In this document: in pieces, positions 27,803 through 36,399 of the stretch | How positions within the stretch are numbered: the first letter of the stretch is position 1 | Layout of the letters: each line of letters starts with the position of its first letter | Assembly: GCA_016841425.1 (NCBI GenBank) | Contig: JAENZE010000017.1 | Span: 1 to 52,156 of the forward strand | DNA length: 52,156 nucleotides | Direction of reading: 5' to 3' | Source of the DNA: Syntrophomonas sp. | GTDB lineage: Bacteria > Bacillota > Syntrophomonadia > Syntrophomonadales > Syntrophomonadaceae | Notes under the pieces: generated by a model | Seen by the model: only the letters and a program-made list of their open reading frames with translations | Told to the model about the DNA's origin: nothing | The model's database searches: none | Made by a program: the position numbers and the translations under genes

Positions 27803-29893
27803 TTATGATATTTTCTCCAAAGGGGCTATATCTAAACGCAGCATTCTTATGCCGGCCCGTTCGAAATCTATAACTGCTACCAGATCATTTTCTGTAAGAC
27901 TGGTTATTATTCCGATACCAAACTTCTTATGTCGTACCTTATCACCCTCGTAAAAAGTATATGATTCAACTACTTCTTCTTCTGGGACATCCAACAGTTC
28001 CTGCGGGATTTCTTTTATGAAACGGGAGGCCGGATTATTTCTCTCATAACCATAAAGAAGCCTGGATACTGCATTGGTCAAATATAAACGGTCCTTGGCC
28101 CGGGTTATACCTACATAACATAATCTCCGCTCTTCCTCCATCTCCTCGGGCGTCTCACTTCTATAGGAAGGAAAAACGCCTTCTTCCATACCGGTCAAAA
28201 ACACTACCGGGAATTCCAGTCCTTTAGCTCCATGCAGGGTCATAAGCGAAACGGAATCCGTATGGTCCGTATCATCTGTGTCCTGCACCAGAGCAATTTC
28301 AGCCAGGAAATCTTCCAGTCCTCCTCCACCGTTCTGACCGAATTCTACTGCCAGAGATCTTAATTCCTGGAGGTTTTCAATACGAGTCTGAGCATCTACC
28401 GCATTATTTTTCAATAAATCTTCTACATAAGCGGTCATAGTCATTACCTGTTCCAGAATTTCAACTACTGGTGCCCCGGACTCTTCCAGACTGCTGAAGT
28501 ACTTTATCATCCCATAAAACTGCTCTAATTGGTCATATTTTTTGCGATTTATACCAGGCATAGCTGAAGGATCGGCCAGAACTTCCAGCAGGGGAACGTT
28601 CTGTTCTTCCGCCATCTGTTTTATCTTCTCTATAGTTTTATCCCCGATCCCCCTCCGGGGAACATTAATTATTCGTTCAAAACTCAGCCGGTCATTATTA
28701 TTGCAGCTCAATTTCAGATAGGCAATTATATCCTTAACTTCTTTTCTTTCATAAAACCTTCTGGCTCCGATGATTCTATAAGGAATATACCTGCGTACCA
28801 TTGACTCTTCCATTAGACGTGACTGGGCATGAGTTCGATAAAATACTGCGCAGTCATTATAGGTTCTGCCTTCTCTGTCCACTAATTCGGCAATTGTATC
28901 AGCAATAAACGCTGCCTCACCAAAACTATCGACAGCGCAAAATTGCACTAGTTTTTCCCCATTACCTCTATTGGTATAAAGCTTTTTATTCTCATGGCTT
29001 CGATTATTCCTGATTATGGCATTGGCTGCTTCCAATATATAGCCGGTAGAACGATAGTTCTGCTCCAGCTTGATTACCCGGGCATCTGGATAATCATTAA
29101 AAAAGCGGGTGATATTATAGGGTTCGGCCCCTCTCCAACTGTAAATAGACTGATCCGGATCCCCTACAATAAACATGTTGCGGTGATTAAATGCCAGGAG
29201 CTTGGCCCATAGATACTGAATATAGTTAGTATCCTGGTACTCATCGATCATGATATATTTAAACCAGTTCTGATATTTCTCCAGAGACGCAGGATATTTT
29301 TGAAACAATTCGATACATAATAAAATAAGGTCCTCAAAATCAACGGCGTTCAATTCCCTCATACGCTGCTGATAAATGCGATATACCCGGTAGAATTTTT
29401 CTCCTTTATCGTAAGGCAGTTTTAATTCCCTAAAATACTCCTGCGGATCCTGCTTCTTGTTCTTCAGCTGCTTTATTCGGTACAGAAGCTCCTCCGGTTT
29501 AGTTTCGTAATCGTCTTCTTCCTTTAAAATACTCTTGACCAGTGCTTTCCCCTCAGAATCATCCATTATAGTAAAGTTCTTATCATAACCCAAAGTAGTA
29601 ATATCCATCCTCAAAATGCGGTAGCAGGCAGCATGGAAAGTCTGAATCCACTGCCCGGTATATTGCGGAATCATGGCTGAAACTCGAGAACGCATTTCCT
29701 GGGCCGCTTTGTTGGTAAAAGTTATGGAAAGTATTGAATCCGGAGCAACCCCATTATTGATCAAATTAGCCACCCGACTGGTCAAAACCCTGGTCTTGCC
29801 ACTGCCGGCCCCGGCCAGGACCATACATGGACCCTCCTTATGTAAAACCGCTTCTTTCTGCTCCTGGTTTAAACCAGCGATAATATCAGTCAT
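27803..29893 (-). CDS. pcrA: UvrD/PcrA-type DNA helicase
   Basis: A 696-residue superfamily 1 3'-5' helicase for repair and plasmid or replication restart. Walker A is LAGAGSGKTR (about 28-37), motif II is DEYQDTNYIQ, motif III is GDPDQSIYSWRGA, motif IV is LEQNYRS, motif V is MTLHGAKGLEFPVVF and motif VI is CYVGITRAK. The C-terminal part (about 650-696) has the DKVRHKKFGIGII module of PcrA, which binds RNA polymerase in known cases. First gene of the pcrA-ligA-gatCAB run. Confidence 0.96.
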   Translation of the reverse strand: MTDIIAGLNQEQKEAVLHKEGPCMVLAGAGSGKTRVLTSRVANLINNGVAPDSILSITFTNKAAQEMRSRVSAMIPQYTGQWIQTFHAACYRILRMDITTLGYDKNFTIMDDSEGKALVKSILKEEDDYETKPEELLYRIKQLKNKKQDPQEYFRELKLPYDKGEKFYRVYRIYQQRMRELNAVDFEDLILLCIELFQKYPASLEKYQNWFKYIMIDEYQDTNYIQYLWAKLLAFNHRNMFIVGDPDQSIYSWRGAEPYNITRFFNDYPDARVIKLEQNYRSTGYILEAANAIIRNNRSHENKKLYTNRGNGEKLVQFCAVDSFGEAAFIADTIAELVDREGRTYNDCAVFYRTHAQSRLMEESMVRRYIPYRIIGARRFYERKEVKDIIAYLKLSCNNNDRLSFERIINVPRRGIGDKTIEKIKQMAEEQNVPLLEVLADPSAMPGINRKKYDQLEQFYGMIKYFSSLEESGAPVVEILEQVMTMTAYVEDLLKNNAVDAQTRIENLQELRSLAVEFGQNGGGGLEDFLAEIALVQDTDDTDHTDSVSLMTLHGAKGLEFPVVFLTGMEEGVFPSYRSETPEEMEEERRLCYVGITRAKDRLYLTNAVSRLLYGYERNNPASRFIKEIPQELLDVPEEEVVESYTFYEGDKVRHKKFGIGIITSLTENDLVAVIDFERAGIRMLRLDIAPLEKIS

Positions 29894-30128
29894 TATATAA
29901 CCACCTTAAAATAATTAAAATTATAATTTTATCCTCAACCTTCTAACTGTAACCTCTTTATTGTATCACAGCTCTGTAAACAGGGCCGCAATTTTGCCTG
30001 TTAATATGTCAAATCATTCAAAAAGCTCTTTCTTGGAGTAGAATACAAGTTTAATTTTTTGCTTCTGCATGATACAGTAAGAGCAGGACTAGAACCCAGA
30101 ACTGCATATAAAGTTGGAGGATTCTTTT

Positions 30129-30830
30129 TTGAAACATAATCGCAATCTGCTGATTCTATTGACAGTCATAATAGCACTGCTGTTAATGGCAGGTATCATA
30201 CCCGGATTATCCCTGTCCGGCAATGGTAACCCGCTGTCAGACAAGTTTTCTGAAAATAGCATCCAAGATATACCTTCCCCGGTGGAGAGTATACCCCCTG
30301 AAGAGCTGACCGTCCCAGATCTTATACTGCTGGGAGCGCGGCAAGAGGCCAAAGACGGGACTCTTTATGATGCCTCCTACCAGGTGATAGATTATCCGGG
30401 AGGAGACGTTGCGGCTGATCGGGGAGCCTGTACGGATGTAGTCATAAGAGCTTTTAGAAATGCCGGTATTGATATGCAGCAGCTAATTCACGAAGATATG
30501 CTGGCCGATTTCCAAAGCTATCCTAACAACTGGGGATTAGATGCAGCCGATACCAATATAGATCATCGGCGGGTACCCAACCAGGTCGAGTTTATGCACC
30601 GCCATGGAATGGCCTTATCCCTGGATCCGACTCAACATCCTGAAGATTGGCACTGGGGAGACGTGGTATACTGGAAATTTCCCAACGGTGATGAACACTG
30701 CGGGATAGTAAGCGATAGACTTAACAAACATGGCCTTCCCCTGGTGATACATAATGCCGGGATATGTAAAGAAGAAGATGCGCTCCTGCAATGGCAAATC
30801 ACCGGACATTATAGGTATCCATCTCAATAA
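30129..30830 (+). CDS. DUF1287 family secreted protein
   Basis: A 233-residue protein with an N-terminal membrane or signal segment (about 7-27), then a linker, then a DUF1287 domain. Conserved parts are DRGACTDVVIRAFRNAGID (Cys near residue 105), DHRRVPNQ and EDWHWGDVVYW. The fold is thought to be NlpC/P60-like, suggesting an exported peptidase or amidase, but activity is not established. The frame extends to a TTG at 30114. The GGAGG at 30116-30120 then falls inside the frame and points instead to the TTG at 30129, which is chosen. Confidence 0.82.
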   Translation: MKHNRNLLILLTVIIALLLMAGIIPGLSLSGNGNPLSDKFSENSIQDIPSPVESIPPEELTVPDLILLGARQEAKDGTLYDASYQVIDYPGGDVAADRGACTDVVIRAFRNAGIDMQQLIHEDMLADFQSYPNNWGLDAADTNIDHRRVPNQVEFMHRHGMALSLDPTQHPEDWHWGDVVYWKFPNGDEHCGIVSDRLNKHGLPLVIHNAGICKEEDALLQWQITGHYRYPSQ

Positions 30831-31000
30831 TCCGGGTCATAGTACAGACTATGGGAGCAAATTCGTCATCCCATTGATTAGTGCCGAGAATTGTCCTGAA
30901 GTCCAGTCCGGCATTAGTACGTCATTAGGGTCATCGGTAGTACCCGTTGGTCTTAAGATAATTTTAATAGTCAGAGTTCATAAGAAAGGGTAATGTAATT

Positions 31001-31420
31001 GTGAAGCTGGAAAAAGTCGACCTTCATGGCCTATCACTGGAAGAAGCCCGGGAAAAAACCCGGGGTAACCTAAACTGGTGTATCAAAAACGAAGTAGAAG
31101 TACTGGATATAATTCATGGCAAAGGGCATCACAGCAGCAGAAATTTTTCAGTAATAAAGAAAGAAATTAGAAAAATGCTGAGTGAAGAACCCTCGCTTAA
31201 AGAATCTGGGTACCGGGTAGTTCCGGGTGAATCAGATTTTCCAGTGGCATTAACCTTTGATGAAGGTCATACCCTGGTGGTAATGAGGGGCCTGGAAAAA
31301 GAGTATATAGGCGGAAAAAAGCAGCAGGAAAAAAACCAGCGTATTTATTCCAGCGAAGGTAAGAAAAAGCGCAAAGAACAAAAGAGTATCAACGCGGAAA
31401 AAAGGAAAAAGTCAAGGTAA
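31001..31420 (+). CDS. Smr-domain protein with basic tail
   Basis: A 139-residue protein with an Smr (MutS2 C-terminal-like) domain: VDLHGLSLEEAR at residues 6-17 and IIHGKGHHSS near 39-48. Smr domains bind or cut branched DNA or RNA; in Firmicutes such domains also act on stalled-ribosome mRNA. The final 35 residues are very Lys/Arg/Gln-rich and should bind nucleic acid. GTG start follows AAAGGG. A 46-residue Cys protein gene starts 14 nt after its stop and is probably co-transcribed. Confidence 0.82.
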   Translation: MKLEKVDLHGLSLEEAREKTRGNLNWCIKNEVEVLDIIHGKGHHSSRNFSVIKKEIRKMLSEEPSLKESGYRVVPGESDFPVALTFDEGHTLVVMRGLEKEYIGGKKQQEKNQRIYSSEGKKKRKEQKSINAEKRKKSR

Positions 31421-31434
31421 AGGAGTATAAGATT

Positions 31435-31575
31435 ATGGAGATTAAATGTGAGAACTGCGAATTTCGCAAATCAGCGGAAAAGAACCCCCGCAGCTTCAAA
31501 GCTATGCTGTGGAGGTGGCATACCAAGATATGTCCTGGCTGGAAAGCTTATCAAAAACAGCTTAAGCAGCAGTAA
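31435..31575 (+). CDS. 46-residue Cys- and Trp-rich small protein
   Basis: ATG at 31435 has AGGAG 9 nt upstream and opens a 46-codon frame ending TAA at 31575. The product starts MEIKCENCEFRKSAEKNPRS and has CxxC near the N-terminus, then WRWH and KICPGW, giving a plausible four-ligand Cys/His metal site. It is basic at the end (KAYQKQLKQQ). No family name is known to me. It lies directly after the Smr-domain gene and before a two-way terminator, so it is the last gene of that unit. Confidence 0.75.
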   Translation: MEIKCENCEFRKSAEKNPRSFKAMLWRWHTKICPGWKAYQKQLKQQ

Positions 31576-31621
31576 ATACCAGCCAGCTGTTCCGGGAGTC
31601 AGTGTGCTCTGCCTGGTATTT
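31574..31621. terminator. Bidirectional terminator between small Cys protein and PAP2 genes
   Basis: AAATACCAG (31574-31582) pairs with CTGGTATTT (31613-31621), with a long loop between. It overlaps the stop codons of both convergent genes and has A/T-rich flanks. Confidence 0.6.
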
Positions 31622-32178
31622 TACCAGGATATCTGCCGGGATACTTTAATCATCAGGGCTAAAAGGGCTGATCCAAAAACAAATCCAGCGGCTACATCGG
31701 TAGCATAATGCACATTCAAATATATTCTGCTCAAGCCAATCAAAGCAATAACCACCATCAGTGTATACCCGGCTAGTTTTCCATACCTGTATGGCACTTT
31801 CACCAGCAGCAGGTAAGCTATGAATCCATAAAACACCAGAGACAACATAGCATGACCACTGGGGAAACTCATCCCAGTAGCAGCCGTGAGTTGTTCCCCT
31901 GCTGGACGTTCTCTTCCCACCACTTCCTTAATGAATTTCATAGCAGCCCAGGCCCCTATAAGCCCGGCATTTAATATTATAGCCGTCCTGATATAACCCC
32001 GCATCCATAGGCATAGGAAAGCCAGAACTGCAAGCAATATGAAAGCCGCCGGAGATCCCAGCTGGGTGATGGACTGAAAAAATATATCCAGTCCAGGACT
32101 GCTGATCTGATTTATCCAGTCTTTTATTAGCTTATCTACATACCATATGGCGTCCAATTTACCTTCAGCAAAAAACAC
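31621..32178 (-). CDS. PAP2-family membrane phosphatase
   Basis: A protein of about 185 residues with five to six membrane helices and the complete acid-phosphatase signature: KEVVGRERP, FPSGHAM and SRIYLNVHYATD. Relatives dephosphorylate undecaprenyl pyrophosphate or phosphatidylglycerol phosphate at the outer face of the membrane. Substrate is not determined here. A TTG at 32181 is in frame, but AGGTG is better placed for the GTG at 32178. It is convergent with the Smr unit. Confidence 0.9.
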   Translation of the reverse strand: MFFAEGKLDAIWYVDKLIKDWINQISSPGLDIFFQSITQLGSPAAFILLAVLAFLCLWMRGYIRTAIILNAGLIGAWAAMKFIKEVVGRERPAGEQLTAATGMSFPSGHAMLSLVFYGFIAYLLLVKVPYRYGKLAGYTLMVVIALIGLSRIYLNVHYATDVAAGFVFGSALLALMIKVSRQISW

Positions 32179-32279
32179 CAATCTGCACCTCTTGATCCAT
32201 ATCTAACCCAGTTATATTTTATTTTATTCTGGGATGTTTTATGTTATCACTGCTTACGCCTTTAAACTACTCATACTAT

Positions 32280-32378
32280 TCAACCAAATATGTCTGTATG
32301 ACACAAGTGCAGACGAAAATTGACAGATAAATGCTTAAGACCGCTTGGGTCCGGTCTTACTTTCTCCATATAAGTTAG
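32280..32378 (+). repeat. Dispersed ~100-nt two-hairpin element, copy 1
   Basis: Closely similar to 42013-42111. It contains hairpin GTCTG...CAGAC and hairpin AAGACCG-8 nt-CGGTCTT (32337-32358), followed by a pyrimidine-rich TACTTTCTCC. It ends about 100 nt before ridA. Conservation of the stems in both copies suggests a structured RNA or terminator-bearing repeat. Confidence 0.65.
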
Positions 32379-32475
32379 GGAGCTTTTCTTATTTTTGTTA
32401 AACCTATGCATTTTAAAGCCCGACTAAAAGCTGTAAAATAAATAGATAATACAAAACGAAGGAGTAGGTTAGTGC

Positions 32476-32853
32476 ATGTCCAAGGAACCAATCAACACCA
32501 GTTCAGCCCCGGCAGCTATAGGCCCCTATTCCCAGGCCATTAAAACCGAACAATTCATATACACCAGCGGTCAGATACCTATGGACCAGGAAGGGAAATT
32601 ATTTGGATCAGACATTGCCGAACAGACCGCCCAGTGCCTTACCAACGCCAGGAATATCCTGGAGGCTGCCGGAAGCAGTCTGGAAAAAGTCATTAAAACC
32701 ACGGTGTTTTTGAAGGATATGAATGAATTCGCAGCCATGAATGAAGTATATGCCGGCTTCTTCAAGGAACCCTTTCCAGCTCGCAGCTGTGTTGAGGTAG
32801 CGAGGTTGCCCAAGGATGTCATGGTGGAAATTGAAGTGATCGCCAGCCGATAG
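32476..32853 (+). CDS. ridA: RidA-family enamine/imine deaminase
   Basis: A 125-residue YjgF/YER057c/UK114 protein. Family motifs are AIGPYSQAI near residue 15, TSGQIPMD near 30, and PARSCVEVARLP with the key Arg near 105, then VEIEVIA. It hydrolyses reactive enamines, such as 2-aminoacrylate made by pyridoxal enzymes, and probably forms a trimer in the cytosol. GGAG lies 13 nt before the ATG, a rather long gap. Monocistronic. Confidence 0.94.
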   Translation: MSKEPINTSSAPAAIGPYSQAIKTEQFIYTSGQIPMDQEGKLFGSDIAEQTAQCLTNARNILEAAGSSLEKVIKTTVFLKDMNEFAAMNEVYAGFFKEPFPARSCVEVARLPKDVMVEIEVIASR

Positions 32854-32909
32854 TATTAGGCACATGTCCAGGGATGCTATTTTATTATCTGTATGTATAT
32901 CTAATCATA

Positions 32910-32995
32910 AAATAACAAGCTGTATGAGTCTGCTCAAAGGGGAGCATATCAACCCACACAGCTTATTATGTTTGATTGATTTCGTTAACAAGCCA
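32910..32995. repeat. Flanking hairpin repeat, copy 1 (terminator-like)
   Basis: Matches 34727-34791 closely, apart from a 15-nt insertion in the loop and about 7 extra nt. On the minus strand it forms AAGCTGTGTG...CATACAGCTT, then GTTATTTTAT, so it can act as a terminator downstream of the Rhs remnant. The two copies bracket the Rhs remnant and the toxin-antitoxin pair. Confidence 0.75.
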
Positions 32996-33022
32996 GCCAG
33001 TTCATAAATAGCTCCGGGCTTT

Positions 33023-33699
33023 TTATAAGATTATAGCTTCGCTGCCCCCAGCTTGAATATCCTCAAACGAGTCATCCCATTGACATGCCTTAATATGCCC
33101 GCTCGGATCAGCATAGGCCACCGGTTTATTGCCGCAGTAAACATAGATGTTTTGGGACAGTGGATCGGTCAGATCCGCCGGTATAGCTGTCCGGGGTTAT
33201 GAATCTGCCGATATTCGGGTCGTAATACCTGGCTCTCAGGTATAACAATCCAGTTGATTCATCAGAGTATTCGCCGGTGAACTGCATCGGGTTGTAGCCG
33301 CTGCCGGAGGTGTCCCAGATGTTTCCGAATGCGTCATAGTCGTATTCCGTCTGCTTTTTCCAGCTGGGTGATATTTCCTTCATCATCATACGTGTATTCT
33401 ACTGATTTATCCAACGGATCGGTCTTGGTGATTAAACGGTTGAGCTCGTCGTATTCATAGCTGGTGCTGTGGCCTAATGCGTCTTCTGCCTCGATTAAAT
33501 TTCCGTTGGCATCATAGGTGTAGCTGCTTTCATTATCCAGGGCATTGGTGACAGATATCAGCTTATTGATGGAGTTGTATTCATAATAGGTCGTATTGCC
33601 ATTGGTATCGGCAGCAGAGATCATATTTCCATCTGCGTCATAAGTGCTGGTGCTGCTGTAGCCCAATCTGTCTACGGTTTTATCTGTATCATGTGGCAT
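33023..33699 (-). pseudogene. Rhs/YD-repeat protein remnant with frameshifts
   Basis: Pieces of one Rhs protein in different frames. Positions 33334-33699 encode six or so YD repeats (TYDADGNMISAADTNGN, YTYDANGNLIEAEDALGH). Positions 33126-33389 continue in another frame with YDAFGNIWDTSG and the core motif RARYYDPNIGRFITPDSY. A second shift near 33170 restores LTDPLSQNIYVYCGN, then KPVAYADPSGH and a short tail ending at 33023. The N-terminal export part, most YD repeats and any toxin domain are missing. It is a decayed fragment lying between two hairpin repeats, probably brought in by recombination. Confidence 0.85.
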
Positions 33700-33915
33700 A
33701 TGATGACAATGTTGTTAAATATTCTATATATTACCAAATACTCCTTTTTGATTAATTAAATTTCCTAAAGAAATGTACAAAAAAAGAGGGTGTTTAGGCG
33801 GCTTTCTTTTGTTTTTTGATTGAACCATTGCAATAACGAAATCCTTGTGCGTTGTATTAACAATGCACACATTCTATGATATATTGAATATACTAAAGTA
33901 AAGGAGTTGTTGATT

Positions 33916-34197
33916 ATGTCCGGTACGACGAATATAAGCATTCGCATGGATGTTGAATTAAAAAAACAGGCTGAGCAGCTTTTCTCTGAGCTCGGAATGA
34001 ACATGACGACGGCCTTCAATATTTTCCTGCGTCAGGCCGTGCGTCAGCAGAGAATTCCGTTTGACATTGCTCTTGAGAATCCGAAGGCCGAGACGATTGC
34101 CGCCATGGAAGAGGCTGAGCGCATCAGTCGTGACCCATCGATTAAAGGCTATACTGATGTCGACCAGATGATGAAGGAGCTTTTAGCCGATGTATGA
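33916..34197 (+). CDS. RelB/DinJ-family antitoxin
   Basis: A 93-residue antitoxin with an N-terminal ribbon-helix-helix domain (TNISIRMDVELKKQAEQLF, then LGMNMTTAFNIFLRQAV). An acidic helical C-terminus binds and blocks the toxin encoded next. An in-frame TTG lies three codons upstream, but the ATG at 33916 is better placed relative to AAGGAG. It overlaps the toxin gene by 8 nt. Such pairs repress their own promoter. Confidence 0.92.
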   Translation: MSGTTNISIRMDVELKKQAEQLFSELGMNMTTAFNIFLRQAVRQQRIPFDIALENPKAETIAAMEEAERISRDPSIKGYTDVDQMMKELLADV

Positions 34198-34465
34198 AGT
34201 GAAGCCGACCAGCCGCTTTAAGCGTGATCTAAAATATATTCAGCGCAGAGGCTATGATTTGCGCCTTCTTACGACAGTCATTCAAACGCTGGCATCAGGA
34301 CAACCACTTGCCGAAAAGCATAAGGACCATGCGTTGAGCGGCATTTGGTCAAAGCATCGGGAGTGTCACATCACCCCGGACTGGTTGCTTATTTATAAAG
34401 TTGAGCACGATATACTTGTTTTGACTCTCACCCGCACCGGAACCCACAGCGACTTATTCGGATAA
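34190..34465 (+). CDS. YafQ-type mRNA interferase toxin
   Basis: A 91-residue RelE/ParE-superfamily toxin of the YafQ branch, expected to cut mRNA on the ribosome. Conserved parts are SRFKRDLKYIQRRGYD, LSGIWSKHRECHITPDWLLIYK and LTLTRTGTHSDLFG, with His, Asp and Arg residues matching the usual catalytic set. It is intact and overlaps its RelB/DinJ antitoxin. A hairpin follows at 34521-34560. Confidence 0.93.
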   Translation: MYEVKPTSRFKRDLKYIQRRGYDLRLLTTVIQTLASGQPLAEKHKDHALSGIWSKHRECHITPDWLLIYKVEHDILVLTLTRTGTHSDLFG

Positions 34466-34520
34466 GGCAACTGCAGACAATATTTACGAGAGGTCCTTCA
34501 TATGTTCAAAGAATTAGCAT

Positions 34521-34560
34521 AGAGATAGGCGCTATCCATTGCGGGACAACGCCTATCTCT
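34521..34560 (+). terminator. Hairpin after the toxin-antitoxin pair
   Basis: AGAGATAGGCG (34521-34531) pairs with CGCCTATCTCT (34550-34560), an 11-bp perfect stem with an 18-nt loop, followed by TGTATTT. Probable terminator of the toxin-antitoxin transcript. The remaining 34466-34792 interval holds no gene and ends in the second flanking repeat. Confidence 0.65.
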
Positions 34561-34726
34561 TGTATTTCCGTATCGGTTTGGGGTATGGTTCAACAAGTTT
34601 CCCTATTGAAGCGCGCCGTTAGGCACCCCCGGTTTATATAGAAAATTTTTGAAGCACTATATTACAAAACCAATTCCTCATTTATGGTATTTTTTTATAT
34701 ATATTAAGGCAGCTAATTATTCTGCA

Positions 34727-34791
34727 AAATAGCAAGCTGTATGAGTCTGCTCAACCCACACAGCTTATTATTGATTTCGTTAACAAGCCGG
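34727..34791. repeat. Flanking hairpin repeat, copy 2 (terminator-like)
   Basis: Second copy of the 32910-32995 element, directly downstream of the superoxide dismutase stop on the minus strand. It forms AAGCTGTGTG...CATACAGCTT with an inner GAG-CAGA-CTC, followed by GCTATTTTG. It is probably the native sod terminator, duplicated when the Rhs/toxin-antitoxin segment was gained. Confidence 0.75.
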
Positions 34792-34792
34792 A

Positions 34793-35389
34793 CTATTTCA
34801 CAGCCTTGATAAAACGATTGGTAACCTCCTGCCAGTTAACGATATTCCACCAGGCGGAAATAAATTCCGCTCTTCGGTTTTGATACTTAAGATAATAGGC
34901 ATGTTCCCATACATCCAGGACCAACAGAGGTGCTATTCCCCATTGGGTGAGGTTCTGATGCTTCTCTACCTGGAGTATGGTCAGCTGCTGGAAAAGAGGA
35001 TTCCATCCCAGTACCGCCCAACCCGAGCCTTCAACTGCATTTGCTGCCGCGCTGAACTGCTTTTTGAAAGCTTCCAGACTCCCAAAATCCTGATTGATTC
35101 TGGCCAGAAGCTCCCCGTCCGGGTTATCCTGTCCTGCTGGAGCCATATTAGCCCAGAAAAGAGCATGCAGTATATGCCCGGATCCATGAAAAGCCAATTC
35201 TTTTTCCCAGTGCTTGACCAGCGAATAGTCATCCTGCTCCCGCGCTTTGGTCAGCGCTTGTTCCGCTTTGTTTAAACCATCAACATAACCTTTGTGGTGC
35301 ATATCGTGGTGAATCCTCACCGTCTGTTCATCGTAATATGGTTCCAGGGCATCATAGGCATAAGGCAGATCCGGTAATTTGTGTTCCAT
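34793..35389 (-). CDS. Fe/Mn-type superoxide dismutase
   Basis: A 198-residue superoxide dismutase of the Fe/Mn family, converting superoxide to oxygen and peroxide. Metal ligands are visible: His in VRIHHDMHHKGYVDG (near residue 26), His in HGSGHILHALFW (near 80), and Asp with His in LDVWEHAYYLKYQNRRAEF (near 163-167). The preferred metal cannot be settled by eye. A GTG three codons upstream is in frame, but AAGGGG is 8 nt before the ATG at 35389. In an anaerobe it serves transient oxygen defence. Confidence 0.93.
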   Translation of the reverse strand: MEHKLPDLPYAYDALEPYYDEQTVRIHHDMHHKGYVDGLNKAEQALTKAREQDDYSLVKHWEKELAFHGSGHILHALFWANMAPAGQDNPDGELLARINQDFGSLEAFKKQFSAAANAVEGSGWAVLGWNPLFQQLTILQVEKHQNLTQWGIAPLLVLDVWEHAYYLKYQNRRAEFISAWWNIVNWQEVTNRFIKAVK

Positions 35390-35543
35390 GAAAACCACCC
35401 CTTTTTTATTAATTTGATATTAATATACCTGACTGACTGGAAAGCAATACAGTAAGACTCCAATTTTTCCAGATCAGGAAAACCCTGTTTAAATTATAGC
35501 ACAGGAAAATTATTAACTGGAACTATAGAATAAGTTAATAAGT

Positions 35544-35556
35544 GGTGCCTGGCACC
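35544..35556. repeat. GGTGCC-T-GGCACC palindrome, REP-like
   Basis: The same palindrome as at 1145-1157, with the same following GTAAGTTAA. It lies 12 nt after the end of aroF, at the 3' end of the tryptophan operon. Confidence 0.6.
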
Positions 35557-35568
35557 GTAAGTTAATTT

Positions 35569-36399
35569 CTATTGGAAGATCTGCTTATTGAGGGCCGCTA
35601 AATCCCGGGCTTCCTTAACCACCTGCCTGAATAAGTCCGGGGTTAAAGACTGCGGTCCATCGGAAAGAGCTTCTTCCGGGTTCTGGTGTACCTCGATCAT
35701 TAAACCGTCAGCCCCAGCCGCTAACGCAGCCATAGCTACCGGCTTCACTAAATTTCGCTGCCCGGTAGCATGACTTGGATCAACTATGACTGGCAGGTGG
35801 GACAAATCTTTGAGTAAAGCTACTGCAGCAATATCAACGGTATTACGGGTCATCACTTCAAAAGTGCGAATGCCTCGCTCACATAATATGACCTCCTTAT
35901 TGCCTTCGCACAGTACATATTCAGCCGCTAGAAGCCATTCTTCAATGGTGGCTGACAGCCCACGCTTGACCATAATCGGTTTATCTACCCGTCCCATCTC
36001 ACGCAGTAAGGAAAAGTTCTGCATATTTCTGCTGCCTATCTGTATGATATCACTGTATCTATACACCTGCTCTAAATCCCTAATATCCATAAGTTCGGTG
36101 ACTACCGGCAAACCGGTTATATCTCGGGCCTCCTCTAAAATCTTCAAGCCTTCAACACCCAGACCCGCAAAGGAGTAGGGAGAAGTACGGGGTTTAAACG
36201 CTCCCCCTCGCAGTATATGCGCTCCCATGTTTTTAACCTTAAGAGCAATCTCCAGGTACTTTTCCCGTGATTCTACTGCACATGGACCAGCTATAATGGT
36301 GCAGTATCCCTTACCAATTCGGGTAATTCCAGCTTTACCTGCTATATTAATTATGGTATCTGCAGTATGATTATCCCTTACTGCAAGTTTATAATCCAT
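35569..36399 (-). CDS. aroF: 3-deoxy-7-phosphoheptulonate (DAHP) synthase
   Basis: A 276-residue DAHP synthase of the short I-beta type related to KDO-8-phosphate synthase, joining phosphoenolpyruvate and erythrose-4-phosphate as the first step to chorismate. Motifs are IIAGPCAVES (about 37-46), LRGGAFKPRTSPYSF, GSRNMQNF, KRGLSAT and VDPSHATGQR. It lacks an added chorismate mutase domain. The frame is open upstream, but GGAGGAGG precedes the ATG at 36399. It overlaps the end of trpF by 11 nt and is the last gene of the trp operon, so precursor supply is co-regulated with tryptophan synthesis. Confidence 0.94.
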   Translation of the reverse strand: MDYKLAVRDNHTADTIINIAGKAGITRIGKGYCTIIAGPCAVESREKYLEIALKVKNMGAHILRGGAFKPRTSPYSFAGLGVEGLKILEEARDITGLPVVTELMDIRDLEQVYRYSDIIQIGSRNMQNFSLLREMGRVDKPIMVKRGLSATIEEWLLAAEYVLCEGNKEVILCERGIRTFEVMTRNTVDIAAVALLKDLSHLPVIVDPSHATGQRNLVKPVAMAALAAGADGLMIEVHQNPEEALSDGPQSLTPDLFRQVVKEARDLAALNKQIFQ

